From Mycobacterium sp. IS-3022 (GTDB lineage: Bacteria > Actinomycetota > Actinomycetes > Mycobacteriales > Mycobacteriaceae), in NCBI RefSeq assembly GCF_001500065.1, contig NZ_LQIN01000048.1, positions 186,001 through 250,000 on the forward strand: a stretch of 64,000 bases of DNA, given 5' to 3'. Under the pieces are notes generated by a model. It ran no database searches and was not told the DNA's origin. It saw nothing but the letters and a program-made list of their open reading frames with translations. Both the position numbers and the translations under genes were made by a program. Shown piece by piece: positions 53,300 through 61,726 of this stretch (position 1 is its first letter; each line of letters begins with the position of its first letter).

Positions 53300-54799
53300 T
53301 CACGACATCAGCACTGCCGGCTTGGCGGGCGTGAACTTCAACGCGTCATCCTCGACCGGGCCCTCACGCAACCGTTCGGCGTCCATTTCGTACGCGTGCT
53401 TGAACGCCCACGGGCCGCTGGTTCCTCCGCGCGGGAACTTCGCGATCGCCCGCTGGACATAGCCCGAGCTCATGTCCATGGCCGGCACGCGCTCCATGTG
53501 CGGATCGTCGAGTACCGGTTCGACCGTGCCATAGCCATGGGCGTCCATGTAGTCGAGCAGCCGGCAGAAGTGTTCGCAGACCAGATCCACCTTCAGCGTC
53601 CAGGAGATGTTCGTATAGCCCACGGCGAATGCGAGGTTGGGCACACCGGAAAGCATCATCGCCTTATAGATCGTGGTGTCCGGCAGATGCACATGCCGTC
53701 CGTCGACACTGAGCGCAATCTTGCCGAACGGCACCATGTTGAGTCCCGTTGCGGTGACGATGATGTCGGCGGCCAACTCCTGACCAGACTCGAGCAAGAT
53801 GCCGGTCTTGGTGAAGCGAGTGATCCGGTCGGTGACCACCGAGGCGCGCCCGGTCGAGAGCGTCTTGAACAGATCGCCGTTGGGCACCATGCACAGCCGC
53901 TGGTCCCACGGGTCGTAGCGCGGGGTGAAGTGCGTGTCGACGTCGAAGTGCTTGGGAAGCTGGCGAGCCACATTGGCGATCAGCAGGCGGCGCATCAGTT
54001 TCGGTGCGCGCTTGCAAGCCTTGAAGAGGCCGCGGGCCAGCGCGATGTTCTTACGCCGCACAATGTTGTACGCGCGCTCGTGGCCGATCAGCTTGTTCAG
54101 TCTGTTGGCGATCGGGTCCTCGGCGGGAATCGTGAACACGTAGCTCGGCGAGCGTTGCAGCATCGTGATGTGGCTCGCCTTGTCGGCCATCGACGGAATC
54201 AGTGTGACAGCCGTTGCGCCGCTGCCGATGACGACGATGCGCTTTCCGGTGTAGTCGAGATCGTCCGGCCAGTGCTGCGGGTGCACGATCTGGCCCTCAA
54301 AGTCCCCGACACCGGCGAACTCGGGTGTGAACCCAGTCTCGTAGTCGTAGTACCCGGTGCCCAGGAACAGGAACTGCGCAGTGAAAGTCGTTGTGCCGTT
54401 GTCGGATTGCGCAGCGGTGACTGTCCACCGCCCCGCTGACGAGTCGAACTCCGCGCTGAGCACCCGATAGCCGAATCGGATGTGCTCGGCTAGGCCGTTC
54501 TCGGTGACGGTCTGCTGCAAATAGTCCAGGATGATGTGTCCGTCGGCGATCGACTTGCGGTGTGTCCACGGCTTGAAGCTGTAGCCGAAGGTGGGCATGT
54601 CCGAGTCCGATCGGATGCCGGGGTACTGGAACAGACTCCACGTGCCGCCGATCGAGTCGCGTCCCTCCAACACGGCGAACGAGGTGCCCGGTCGGCGAGT
54701 CTTGAGGTGATAGGCGGCGCCGATGCCGGAGATCCCGGCGCCGACGATGAGGACGTCGAAGTCCGTCGTCTGCGGATGGCTGGTCGTCGTGGTCGGCAT
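53300..54799 (-). CDS. Flavin-containing Baeyer-Villiger monooxygenase (EthA/MymA-like)
   Basis: A 499-residue class B flavoprotein. FAD motif VLIVGAGISGIGAAYHLK (about residues 16-33), NADPH motif VVIGSGATAVTL (about 193-204), and the Baeyer-Villiger fingerprint FxGxxxHxxxWP matched exactly by FEGQIVHPQHWP (about 173-184). Closely resembles EthA, which oxidises ketones to esters and also activates ethionamide. It could therefore influence thioamide susceptibility, an inference. In a tightly packed operon between the RidA and hydrolase genes. Confidence 0.9.
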   Translation of the reverse strand: MPTTTTSHPQTTDFDVLIVGAGISGIGAAYHLKTRRPGTSFAVLEGRDSIGGTWSLFQYPGIRSDSDMPTFGYSFKPWTHRKSIADGHIILDYLQQTVTENGLAEHIRFGYRVLSAEFDSSAGRWTVTAAQSDNGTTTFTAQFLFLGTGYYDYETGFTPEFAGVGDFEGQIVHPQHWPDDLDYTGKRIVVIGSGATAVTLIPSMADKASHITMLQRSPSYVFTIPAEDPIANRLNKLIGHERAYNIVRRKNIALARGLFKACKRAPKLMRRLLIANVARQLPKHFDVDTHFTPRYDPWDQRLCMVPNGDLFKTLSTGRASVVTDRITRFTKTGILLESGQELAADIIVTATGLNMVPFGKIALSVDGRHVHLPDTTIYKAMMLSGVPNLAFAVGYTNISWTLKVDLVCEHFCRLLDYMDAHGYGTVEPVLDDPHMERVPAMDMSSGYVQRAIAKFPRGGTSGPWAFKHAYEMDAERLREGPVEDDALKFTPAKPAVLMS

Positions 54800-54818
54800 G
54801 GGGCACTCCCGGAGGTCT

Positions 54819-55205
54819 CTAGTGGTTCATCCGGGCGGTGACCTGGATCTCGACCAGTGCTCCCGGAACGGCTAATTCGGAAATCCCGATGGCTGTCCAC
54901 GCCGCATGCGGCGCGGACATGAATGCGTCCTTGACTGCGGCGAACGTAGATTGGTGCGCCTGCAGCCCCACGTGGTAAGTCGTCATTTCGGTCACGTCTG
55001 CGAACGTGAGTTCCGCCTCGTCCAGCAGCCCGCGCAGGTTCTCGAAGGCCAACGTGAACTGTTCCGTTGGATCCCGGGGGACGGTCAGATCGGGACGCAG
55101 ACCGATCATTCCCGAGCACCGTAGGTAGTCACCGTCGATCACCGCGGGCGCGAAGTGGTAGGCGTCGTAGATCGGTTTCATCCATGCCGGGACGACTTCT
55201 TTCAT
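54819..55205 (-). CDS. RidA/YjgF family protein
   Basis: A 128-residue RidA-type protein: HFAPAVIDGDYLRCSGMIGL near the N-terminus and VPGALVEIQVTARM at the end, where many active RidA proteins carry a key Arg (here in VTARM). RidA proteins hydrolyse reactive imine/enamine intermediates. Its presence beside two flavin amine-oxidising enzymes suggests clearing of imines they release. The ATG at 55205 begins the domain. 19 nt before the monooxygenase gene. Confidence 0.87.
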   Translation of the reverse strand: MKEVVPAWMKPIYDAYHFAPAVIDGDYLRCSGMIGLRPDLTVPRDPTEQFTLAFENLRGLLDEAELTFADVTEMTTYHVGLQAHQSTFAAVKDAFMSAPHAAWTAIGISELAVPGALVEIQVTARMNH

Positions 55206-55222
55206 GGCAGCGTCTCCGTCAG

Positions 55223-56050
55223 TCAGCGCAGTTGGGCGAAATAGCTGGATCGGTACGGGTCGCCCGGGGTCAGCGACGGGTCGTTGAGCGTGCTCGCATC
55301 GGCGCCGTAGTTCGGCTTCTTGTCGGGCAGTGGCCGGTAGAACAGCTTGTCGCCGAAGAACCGCAGTACCAATGTGTGGCGCGTCGGGCAGGTTGGCGTC
55401 ACCGGTGCGCCGCCATGCAGGGTGCCAGAGTGGAACACCAGCGCATCGCCCGGCGCGATATCCCAGGAGACGACGTCCCACGACGTCGGGTCTAGCCTGC
55501 GTTCGGCCTCGATGTCCGGCAGCCGCGGAAAGAAGTCGCCGCCCCAGGCCGGCGCCGTGGGATCGGTTGGATCGAGGTAGGAGGTGCCGTCGTATTGGGT
55601 GCCGAGGTGTGAGCCCCGCACGATTTCCAGCGCATTCTCCTTGGGAAGCCGCTCGAAACTGATCCAGATGTTCAGCAGGTGCGGGCCGTTCGCCGGCATG
55701 TACGAGGTGTCTTGGTGCCAAGGTGACCGTCCGGCTTTCCCTCCCGACTTGATGAACAGCTCTTCGCCGAGGAACCACACGTGCTGCGAGTCCCACAGGG
55801 AGGCAACGAACTCGTCGAGCCCGAGTTCCTTGATGAGCGCCAGGTACTGCTCGACGTTGGCCGGGTTGCCGTACTCGTTGAAGTGCTCGTCGTCGGTGCC
55901 CGCGTAGACCTTGCTGGCTTGGCCCGGGTGGGCGATGCCGTAGTCAAAGCATTCGCGTGCGCGCTGAAGCTGTTCGGGCGTGAACATTTCACGTATGACG
56001 AGGGCGCCGTCATTCGCGAAGTCGCGCTTCATCTGTTCGGTCACCCGCAT
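55223..56050 (-). CDS. Phytanoyl-CoA dioxygenase family protein (Fe(II)/2-oxoglutarate)
   Basis: A 275-residue dioxygenase. The iron-binding HxD is in SPWHQDTSY, the distal His in SGTLHGGAP and the 2-oxoglutarate Arg in RHTLVLRFF. Members hydroxylate lipids, small acids or natural products. I choose the ATG at 56050, which has GAAGGGAA at a proper distance; ATGs at 56056 and 56074 also lie in frame. 42 nt after the amine oxidase gene in the same operon. Confidence 0.86.
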   Translation of the reverse strand: MRVTEQMKRDFANDGALVIREMFTPEQLQRARECFDYGIAHPGQASKVYAGTDDEHFNEYGNPANVEQYLALIKELGLDEFVASLWDSQHVWFLGEELFIKSGGKAGRSPWHQDTSYMPANGPHLLNIWISFERLPKENALEIVRGSHLGTQYDGTSYLDPTDPTAPAWGGDFFPRLPDIEAERRLDPTSWDVVSWDIAPGDALVFHSGTLHGGAPVTPTCPTRHTLVLRFFGDKLFYRPLPDKKPNYGADASTLNDPSLTPGDPYRSSYFAQLR

Positions 56051-56092
56051 ATTCATTTCCCTTCGCATGCCCATCTGATTCGCGTCTGTTCG

Positions 56093-57391
56093 CTAAGAAC
56101 GGTCGGCGAGCGCCGCAAAAACATTCCGCGCCGCGCTTGCCCCGGTACTCATGGCGCCTTCGATCGCGCCGGCTTCCATTCCGGCGATGTCGCTTCCCGC
56201 GAAGTGGATTCGCCCATGCGGCCTGCGCAGCAGTGGAGCACCATTGGTGAAATGTCCCGGCCGGTGCACCATCCACCCGCCCTTGGAGAACTCGTCGGTG
56301 GCCCAGTCGTGGCTGGCCGTGTCGAGCACCTCGATGTCGGGGACGAATGTCCGCAGCGCCGCCTGTACGGCGTCCCGGTCGGCGGCGTCGATGGCCGCGG
56401 CCGCGGAGCACAGGCACATGATGAAGGTGTCGCCGTCGGCGTGGTACTCGACCCTCGCGGCGTTGATCGGATTCTTGCCGACCGGCGCCACTGCCTGGAA
56501 AGGCGCGAGCTCGCCTTTGGCTCTTACCCAGATCTTCGAGGCCATGATCGGGTTCTTCTGGTCGATCATCGTGCGCGCGGCCGGCGGAACGTCGGGGGTG
56601 ATGGTGATCTCGCCCAGGGTGTTGAGCGGCACCGCAATGACCGCTGCGCGCGTCCGGAGCTTCTCGCCTGCGCGGGTGGTCACGGTGACAATTTCGCCGT
56701 CATCGTCGACGGAAGCGACGGGCGTGGACAGGCGCAGTTGCGCGTTGGACTCGGCGGCGATGGCGTCGATGAGCCGCTTGGTGCCACCCTCGATGGGCCA
56801 CAGACCGGCGGTCTCGAAGAATGCGGCATAACTTCCGAAATAGGTTGCCGCACTGCAGAGGAGCTGCGCGACGCCGTGCTCCCTGTTCGCAGTGACCAGG
56901 CTGGCGATCGCCCCGTCGAGCAGATCCCGCTCGTATGCGGACAGCTCTAGCGAGCCCATCCGGTCCTCGAGCGTCTCGCTCTCGATGGCACTGGTATCGA
57001 CTGCATTGACGTCGAAGGGCAGCGGGAACTGGGCTCGTGCGTCCGCGAAGAACCGACTCATCAGGGGATCGACGGCAGTGGCGTAATCCTGCGGGGTGCC
57101 GGCATGCGTGGCGCCGTCGGCGAGCCAGTACACCGTCTGTGGTTCCAGAGGAACCGCCAGGGGAATGTTGTGGCGCTCGAGTTCGTGCCACATGGTCGGC
57201 TGGGTCCAGTGGACATAGGCGCCGCCGAACTCGACCGGGCGGTCGAAGGCTTCCCCGGTATACGTCCGGCCACCGATCCGGTCGCGGGCTTCGAGGAGGA
57301 GCACCGAACGGCCGGTGACGCTGAGGTCTCGTGCTGCGATCAGTCCGGCGAAGCCGGCGCCGATCACCACGACGTCATAGCTTTCGGCCAC
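56093..57391 (-). CDS. Flavin monoamine oxidase family protein
   Basis: A 432-residue FAD amine oxidase: VVVIGAGFAGLIAARDL (residues 7-23), the LLEARDRIGGRTYT segment (about 32-45), and the C-terminal FAD motif RIHFAGSDIAGMEAGAIEGA (about 395-414). The group includes putrescine, histamine and cyclohexylamine oxidases, converting amines to imines with H2O2 release. First gene of the leftward operon; its promoter carries two overlapping TetR operators. Confidence 0.87.
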   Translation of the reverse strand: MAESYDVVVIGAGFAGLIAARDLSVTGRSVLLLEARDRIGGRTYTGEAFDRPVEFGGAYVHWTQPTMWHELERHNIPLAVPLEPQTVYWLADGATHAGTPQDYATAVDPLMSRFFADARAQFPLPFDVNAVDTSAIESETLEDRMGSLELSAYERDLLDGAIASLVTANREHGVAQLLCSAATYFGSYAAFFETAGLWPIEGGTKRLIDAIAAESNAQLRLSTPVASVDDDGEIVTVTTRAGEKLRTRAAVIAVPLNTLGEITITPDVPPAARTMIDQKNPIMASKIWVRAKGELAPFQAVAPVGKNPINAARVEYHADGDTFIMCLCSAAAAIDAADRDAVQAALRTFVPDIEVLDTASHDWATDEFSKGGWMVHRPGHFTNGAPLLRRPHGRIHFAGSDIAGMEAGAIEGAMSTGASAARNVFAALADRS

Positions 57392-57422
57392 GGGCCTTTC
57401 CGTTCTGTTGACGTGTCGACTA

Positions 57423-57453
57423 TCGAACCGATTTCGAGTCGCATTCGAGTTTA
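57423..57453. promoter_or_regulatory. Amine-oxidase promoter with two overlapping operators
   Basis: Minus-strand -10 TAAACT (57448-57453) is followed at once by TCGAA-TGCGA-CTCGA (57434-57448) and the overlapping TCGAA-CCGAT-TTCGA (57423-57437). Both fit TCGAA-N5-TTCGA. Weak -35 TTCCGT lies 17 nt upstream. The operators cover the transcription start, so a bound TetR would repress the operon. Confidence 0.65.
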
Positions 57454-57488
57454 GGTCACAAGCCCGCCGAACGGAAGAGGAAAAATGA

Positions 57489-57512
57489 TACGATCTCGAA
57501 TCATGTTCGAGA
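57489..57512. promoter_or_regulatory. TetR autoregulatory operator and promoter
   Basis: TCTCGAA-TCATG-TTCGAGA (57494-57512) is a perfect 7-bp dyad and contains the shared core TCGAA-N5-TTCGA. It begins at the end of an extended -10, TGATACGAT (57486-57494), and covers the ATG at 57503, the same layout as at the other promoters. Confidence 0.65.
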
Positions 57513-58147
57513 CTCAGCGGCCGGTTCAGATACCTGCCCGTCCAGCGCCGGTACAGCGGCGAGGGATCGAGCGAGTGCAGGCGATCCTCGACGCCGCCGA
57601 ATCGCTACTCGAAGAGCAGGGCTACGAGGCGGCGACACTCAAGGCAATCAGCGATCGGGCCGGTATCCCGATCGCGTCGGTGTACCACTACTTCGCCGAC
57701 CGTCATCAGGTCGACGCCGAACTCGTACAGCGCCATCTCAGCGACCTCGACGGACGTCTAGCTGAACTGAACGACTCCAAGTTCCGCTCGCTGCGCGGTG
57801 CCGTCGATGCGCTTATCGACGCCTATCTGCACTACTTCCGCAAGCACCCGGGCTTCGTTCAGCTGTGGTTCGCGGGCCGCAGCGCGATCCTCACCGAGCT
57901 GGCACGCGCATTCGACGAGTCGCAGGCAAAGCGATTCTGGGAGTTGCTGATCGATCGAAATCTCATTCGTGCCGACACTCCAGAGTTTGCCGTGCAGCTG
58001 GCCTTCGAGGCCGGCTGGCGACTGTTCGATGTCGCGTTCCGGCTCGCGCCAGCCGGCGACGACACGACGATCAATGAAACGCGACGCCTCGTCACCGCCT
58101 ATCTCGAGACCTACGCAAGAAGGCAGCGCCAGCGGACAGCGTCGTAA
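57503..58147 (+). CDS. TetR family regulator of the amine/ketone catabolic cluster
   Basis: A 214-residue TetR protein with the helix-turn-helix AISDRAGIPIASVYHYFADR (about residues 49-68) and a C-terminal ligand domain. Two starts are possible: ATG 57503, which would be leaderless from the extended -10 at 57486-57494, and ATG 57485 with AGAGGA just upstream; I prefer 57503 because the operator layout matches the sister promoters. Located at the centre of the cluster, divergent from the amine oxidase operon; its predicted sites recur at the other two promoters. Confidence 0.87.
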   Translation: MFETQRPVQIPARPAPVQRRGIERVQAILDAAESLLEEQGYEAATLKAISDRAGIPIASVYHYFADRHQVDAELVQRHLSDLDGRLAELNDSKFRSLRGAVDALIDAYLHYFRKHPGFVQLWFAGRSAILTELARAFDESQAKRFWELLIDRNLIRADTPEFAVQLAFEAGWRLFDVAFRLAPAGDDTTINETRRLVTAYLETYARRQRQRTAS

Positions 58148-58167
58148 TCGATCCAATACCGGCCGTA

Positions 58168-58881
58168 TCAGGTGACTGGTTGGGGCGCAGGCTCTTCCGA
58201 CCCAATCCGTTCGTTGTGGTTGTGCATTGCGCGGTAGGCGTAGTAGTAGACGGTCAACTGGAGCCCCCAGGTCGTGAGCGCACCGATATAGAAGAGCGTC
58301 CGGTTATGGTCGTCACCGGGAACCCAATAGAAGTCGTATGTCGCCGCGATGACGGCTCCCATTGCTGTCACGAGAGTGACGCGCACGGCATGGCCCCGCT
58401 CACCGATATTCCACAGGCGTGCAGCGAAATAGAGCAGGTAGATGGTGGTGAGAACGTTCACCACGACGAAGAAGATTGCGCCGGCGAGCCCGATGTGGTG
58501 CGTGACGGGATCCGCCGTCCGCAGGGAGTAGACGGTCAACACCAGCCCGAGCACCCCGCCGAACGCGAATACACCGATATCAACTGCTTTCGAGGGCTTG
58601 TAGCCGTGGGTGACCGCCATCAGACCCAGGACCAAGATCAAGGTGATGCCCACCGACCTGGAGAACGCATCGAGGAAGATTGCGAAGCGAAAACTCGCGC
58701 TCTCCTGGCTCAGACCGAGCATCCCGTAGATCAAGAAGTTGACCCCGGAGCTCCCGACGATGATCCATTCGAGTCCGAGCAGATAGTTCTTGTAATCCCG
58801 GATGAACCTCCACCCGTAGGTTAACCCGGCGAAGATCATGAGAAGATCTGCGAGTGCGAAGAGCACGCCTCTGATGTCCAT
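58168..58881 (-). CDS. Seven-helix membrane protein of unknown family
   Basis: A 237-residue polytopic protein with about seven hydrophobic helices, short loops, and a His/Glu-rich C-terminal tail (MHNHNERIGSEEPAPQ). No transporter motif that I recognise. The ATG at 58881 follows AGGGAGTAG. Last gene of the saccharopine-reductase operon, convergent with the tetR gene. It may take up the substrate or sense it; this is conjecture from position. Confidence 0.75.
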   Translation of the reverse strand: MDIRGVLFALADLLMIFAGLTYGWRFIRDYKNYLLGLEWIIVGSSGVNFLIYGMLGLSQESASFRFAIFLDAFSRSVGITLILVLGLMAVTHGYKPSKAVDIGVFAFGGVLGLVLTVYSLRTADPVTHHIGLAGAIFFVVVNVLTTIYLLYFAARLWNIGERGHAVRVTLVTAMGAVIAATYDFYWVPGDDHNRTLFYIGALTTWGLQLTVYYYAYRAMHNHNERIGSEEPAPQPVT

Positions 58882-58907
58882 GTCTACTCCCTGATGGTGG
58901 TGGGCTG

Positions 58908-60206
58908 TTAAACGCGGGCAAGCCGATCGAAAACCCGGTCGGCGAACCAACCGAGGCTCAGCGCCGACTGGCTGACGAAGCTGGGCCAGAATGCGCCGGC
59001 GTGCCAGATGGTCTGCAGGTCCGCAGGCATCGGTTCGCCGGAGATTTTTCCGGCGAGTAGGTGGCCGACATACTGGGCCTGGGCGAAGCCGTGTCCGTTG
59101 CACGCCAACGAATACAACACATTGGGCGACGCCTCTCCGGCCACGGGCAGCCAGGTGGAGCTCATGCCGATCCAGCCGCCCCAAGTCCGTTGCGGCGAGA
59201 CGTCGTGAAGCCCCGGAAAGCGCTCGCGGAAACCGCGAACAAGGTCGTTGACGACGGGAGTCGATGGGGTACGCGCGAGAAGCGGTCCCTTGGTGGTCTC
59301 GAGGCGGCGGGTGCCGAACACGATAGTGTTGCGCGGCGTGACCCGGTAGTTCTCCAAGATCATGTGTGCGGTCACCATGGGTGCGCGACTGGTCCAGCCG
59401 ATGGCGTCCAAGCGCTCGGGGGCGATCGGCTCGGTTTCGACCAGTGAGGTCCACACGGGGGACACCAGTCGACGAGGCGTGATCGACAGGTTCTTGTTGT
59501 AGGCGTTGGCGGTGAGCAGCGCCTGCTTGGCGTGCACGCGACCGTTGGTGGTCTCGATGGTCACCCCGGTGCCCCTGTCGGTGACGTCCCGAACGGGATT
59601 ATGCTCGAATACCCTTGTCTCCGAGGTCAAGACGGCGTCGCGAAGTCCGAGGACATATTTCGCCGGGTTCAAGATCCCGCCGATGCCCTCTCGCATGCCG
59701 CCGAGGAAGCCCTCGGGGAGGCCCGCGTCTCGTCCGTCGACGAACTCGGCCGACGACCCTGCTTCCGCCATGATCTTTGCGTTGCGCCGCGCCTTGCGGA
59801 GCTGACCCTTCGAAACCGCGGCCTGCACGATGCCGACCTTTTCGAAATCGCAAGCGATGGAGCGCTTCTCGATCGCATCCTGGGTGAATTCCACCGCGGC
59901 CTCGGCGAACTGGAACAGCGCGCGGACCTTGCTGCGGCGGAACAGCAATGCCAACAGCGCCGGGTCGGCCGCGATCGAGTTGGTGACGTAGCCGGCGTTG
60001 CGTGAGCTCGCACCCCACCCGCATATTTGCGCTTCGAGCAGTACGACATCGGCACCCGACTCGGCGAGGCGCAGCGCTGCGGTCATACCGCCGACGCCGC
60101 CTCCGATGACGGCGACGTCACACGTCACGTCCTCGGCGAGCGCAGGCTCGCCCGTCGTGGGCAGCTCGGCCCACCCGGTTTCGGTCAAGAGTTCCATGAC
60201 TGTCAC
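58908..60206 (-). CDS. FAD-dependent oxidoreductase (DadA/glycine-oxidase fold, PuuB-like)
   Basis: A 432-residue flavoprotein: DVAVIGGGVGGMTAALRLAE (about residues 28-47), LLEAQICGWGASSRNAGYV (about 53-71, typical of gamma-glutamylputrescine oxidase-like enzymes), and GGWIGMSSTWLPVAGE near residue 350. It should oxidise an amine or amino acid. The GTG at 60206 overlaps the upstream stop by 4 nt (GTGA); an ATG at 60197 is possible. The second amine-oxidising flavoprotein of the cluster. Confidence 0.85.
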   Translation of the reverse strand: MTVMELLTETGWAELPTTGEPALAEDVTCDVAVIGGGVGGMTAALRLAESGADVVLLEAQICGWGASSRNAGYVTNSIAADPALLALLFRRSKVRALFQFAEAAVEFTQDAIEKRSIACDFEKVGIVQAAVSKGQLRKARRNAKIMAEAGSSAEFVDGRDAGLPEGFLGGMREGIGGILNPAKYVLGLRDAVLTSETRVFEHNPVRDVTDRGTGVTIETTNGRVHAKQALLTANAYNKNLSITPRRLVSPVWTSLVETEPIAPERLDAIGWTSRAPMVTAHMILENYRVTPRNTIVFGTRRLETTKGPLLARTPSTPVVNDLVRGFRERFPGLHDVSPQRTWGGWIGMSSTWLPVAGEASPNVLYSLACNGHGFAQAQYVGHLLAGKISGEPMPADLQTIWHAGAFWPSFVSQSALSLGWFADRVFDRLARV

Positions 60207-61531
60207 GAAACGGGGCTGCTCGCCCGCCGCGATGTCACTGCCGTGCTCGGTGTGACCACCGCCTCGACGACCTCGTGGAGCGACGCGCCGCCGGTGGCTG
60301 CGAGCGCCGGGTAGAAACTCTCCGGATCGACCCAGTCCTCCGGCGCCAAGACCCCCGACTGTCCGCCCAGTTCGTCGATCGCCAACACCATGAAGGCAGC
60401 GGTGGCCGAACCAGTGAGTGAGGCCATGGTGGTCCAGGGGGTACCGGGCCCACTTACCGGCGCCCGACGCACCGACACCACGTGCTTCCCATCGCGTTTG
60501 CCGGTCACCCGCACATAGTTGGTCCCGCGGAACGGAGGGTGCTTTTTGGCCGCCGACATCGCCAGGAATTTCGCCACGTCGGTCACGCCGATCTCGCCGC
60601 GGCGAATCGTGCCCCACAGTCCGGACAACGCGTGCCTCCACACCTTGAGTGAGCCGGTCTTGTCGGTCAGGAGGTCGTTGATGAAGTCGATGGCCTCGTC
60701 CATCGAAATCTTGCCGTCCTGCACCGCCACCGCGACACCACGCATGATGCCGTTGGTTGGTGGCGGATCGAGTGCGCCCAGCACCCGGATCCGGTCGGCG
60801 CCCGGCCAGCGCCGCGGCAGCGTTACCGCCTCCGGATGCGCGCACTCGTAGAACCGGTAGGCGTCCCCAAGTGAGTTGCCGACGTCGAACACATCGGTCT
60901 CCAGGAACGTCTGGTGTTGAACGGCACGACCGTTCTCCCAGGTCCAGCACGGCCCGGCGAAACCACGGATCGCATGATCAAGCACCGCGCGCCCGAACGG
61001 CACCGGCCCCTCATCGCCCGTCACCCAGCAGATGTCGATGCGCTCAACAACATCCATATCGCGTGCCGCGTCGGCAGTCATCACATTGGTGTACCCGGGG
61101 GACGCGCCACAGCAGATGAGGATCGGCACGCCTGCGGCCTTTGCCTGGGAGTCGAGCTCCAACGCCGCGCGCGTGCTCGCCTCATCGTCGTCGAGGTCGA
61201 GATAGGGCACCTTCTTCTCGATGCACGCCTCCATGACCGGCTCCGCGGTCCGGTTGTACGGTCCGGCGCCGAGCACGACGAGCGAGGCGCCGTCAATCGC
61301 GTTACGCAGCGCAGCCCCGTCGAAGAGGTCAAACGACCCGACAGTCGCCGACCCGGCGGGCAGTTTTTTCACCAAGGCGTCGAGCGCGTCCGGCCGGATG
61401 TCATACAACTCCAGCTTCCAGTCCTTATCGTCGGCCGTCCTCGCGAACCGCTCGATCGCGACACGGCACATCTCGCCGGCCGCCCCGATGAAGACGATCC
61501 TCTTGGCCGTCGCCTGGTTGTTGTTGCTCAT
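60203..61531 (-). CDS. Saccharopine dehydrogenase-like reductase
   Basis: A 442-residue protein with the N-terminal NAD(P) fold (RIVFIGAAGEMCRVAIERF, about residues 11-29) and the typical VVLGAGPYNRTAEPVMEAC segment near 86-104, followed by YLDLDDDE and GASPGYTNV. Saccharopine-dehydrogenase-like enzymes act at C-N bonds, forming or breaking secondary amines with NAD(P)H. The ATG at 61531 is adjacent to GGGAAG. First gene of the leftward three-gene operon, divergent from the aldehyde dehydrogenase. Confidence 0.83.
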   Translation of the reverse strand: MSNNNQATAKRIVFIGAAGEMCRVAIERFARTADDKDWKLELYDIRPDALDALVKKLPAGSATVGSFDLFDGAALRNAIDGASLVVLGAGPYNRTAEPVMEACIEKKVPYLDLDDDEASTRAALELDSQAKAAGVPILICCGASPGYTNVMTADAARDMDVVERIDICWVTGDEGPVPFGRAVLDHAIRGFAGPCWTWENGRAVQHQTFLETDVFDVGNSLGDAYRFYECAHPEAVTLPRRWPGADRIRVLGALDPPPTNGIMRGVAVAVQDGKISMDEAIDFINDLLTDKTGSLKVWRHALSGLWGTIRRGEIGVTDVAKFLAMSAAKKHPPFRGTNYVRVTGKRDGKHVVSVRRAPVSGPGTPWTTMASLTGSATAAFMVLAIDELGGQSGVLAPEDWVDPESFYPALAATGGASLHEVVEAVVTPSTAVTSRRASSPVS

Positions 61532-61560
61532 CTTCCCGCCTGTCCGTGGCTGAGCTTGAT

Positions 61561-61609
61561 TCGAACCCGATTCGTGATCGACTTTATGCCCTCTAGCCCG
61601 GTGTGTCAA
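61561..61609 (-). promoter_or_regulatory. Saccharopine-reductase promoter with TetR operator
   Basis: On the minus strand TTGACA (61604-61609) and TAAAGT (61581-61586) lie 17 nt apart, a strong SigA-type promoter. TCGAA-CCCGA-TTCGT (61561-61575, plus-strand reading), one base off the shared operator core, covers the expected transcription start. Confidence 0.7.
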
Positions 61610-61626
61610 CGGTCATACGCACCCGA

Positions 61627-61670
61627 TTGACACAGTTCCGCAAGTGACCCTAAACTCGATCCCAATTCGA
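61627..61670 (+). promoter_or_regulatory. Aldehyde dehydrogenase promoter with TetR operator
   Basis: TTGACA (61627-61632) and TAAACT (61651-61656) lie 18 nt apart. TCGAT-CCCAA-TTCGA (61656-61670) starts at the last base of the -10 and fits the shared operator with one mismatch. The word TAAACTCGA is repeated in the amine-oxidase promoter. Confidence 0.7.
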
Positions 61671-61726
61671 GATCGAGATAGGTCGCTCCGCCCCGACGCG
61701 GGTGTGATCCCAGACGGAGGCCACGC

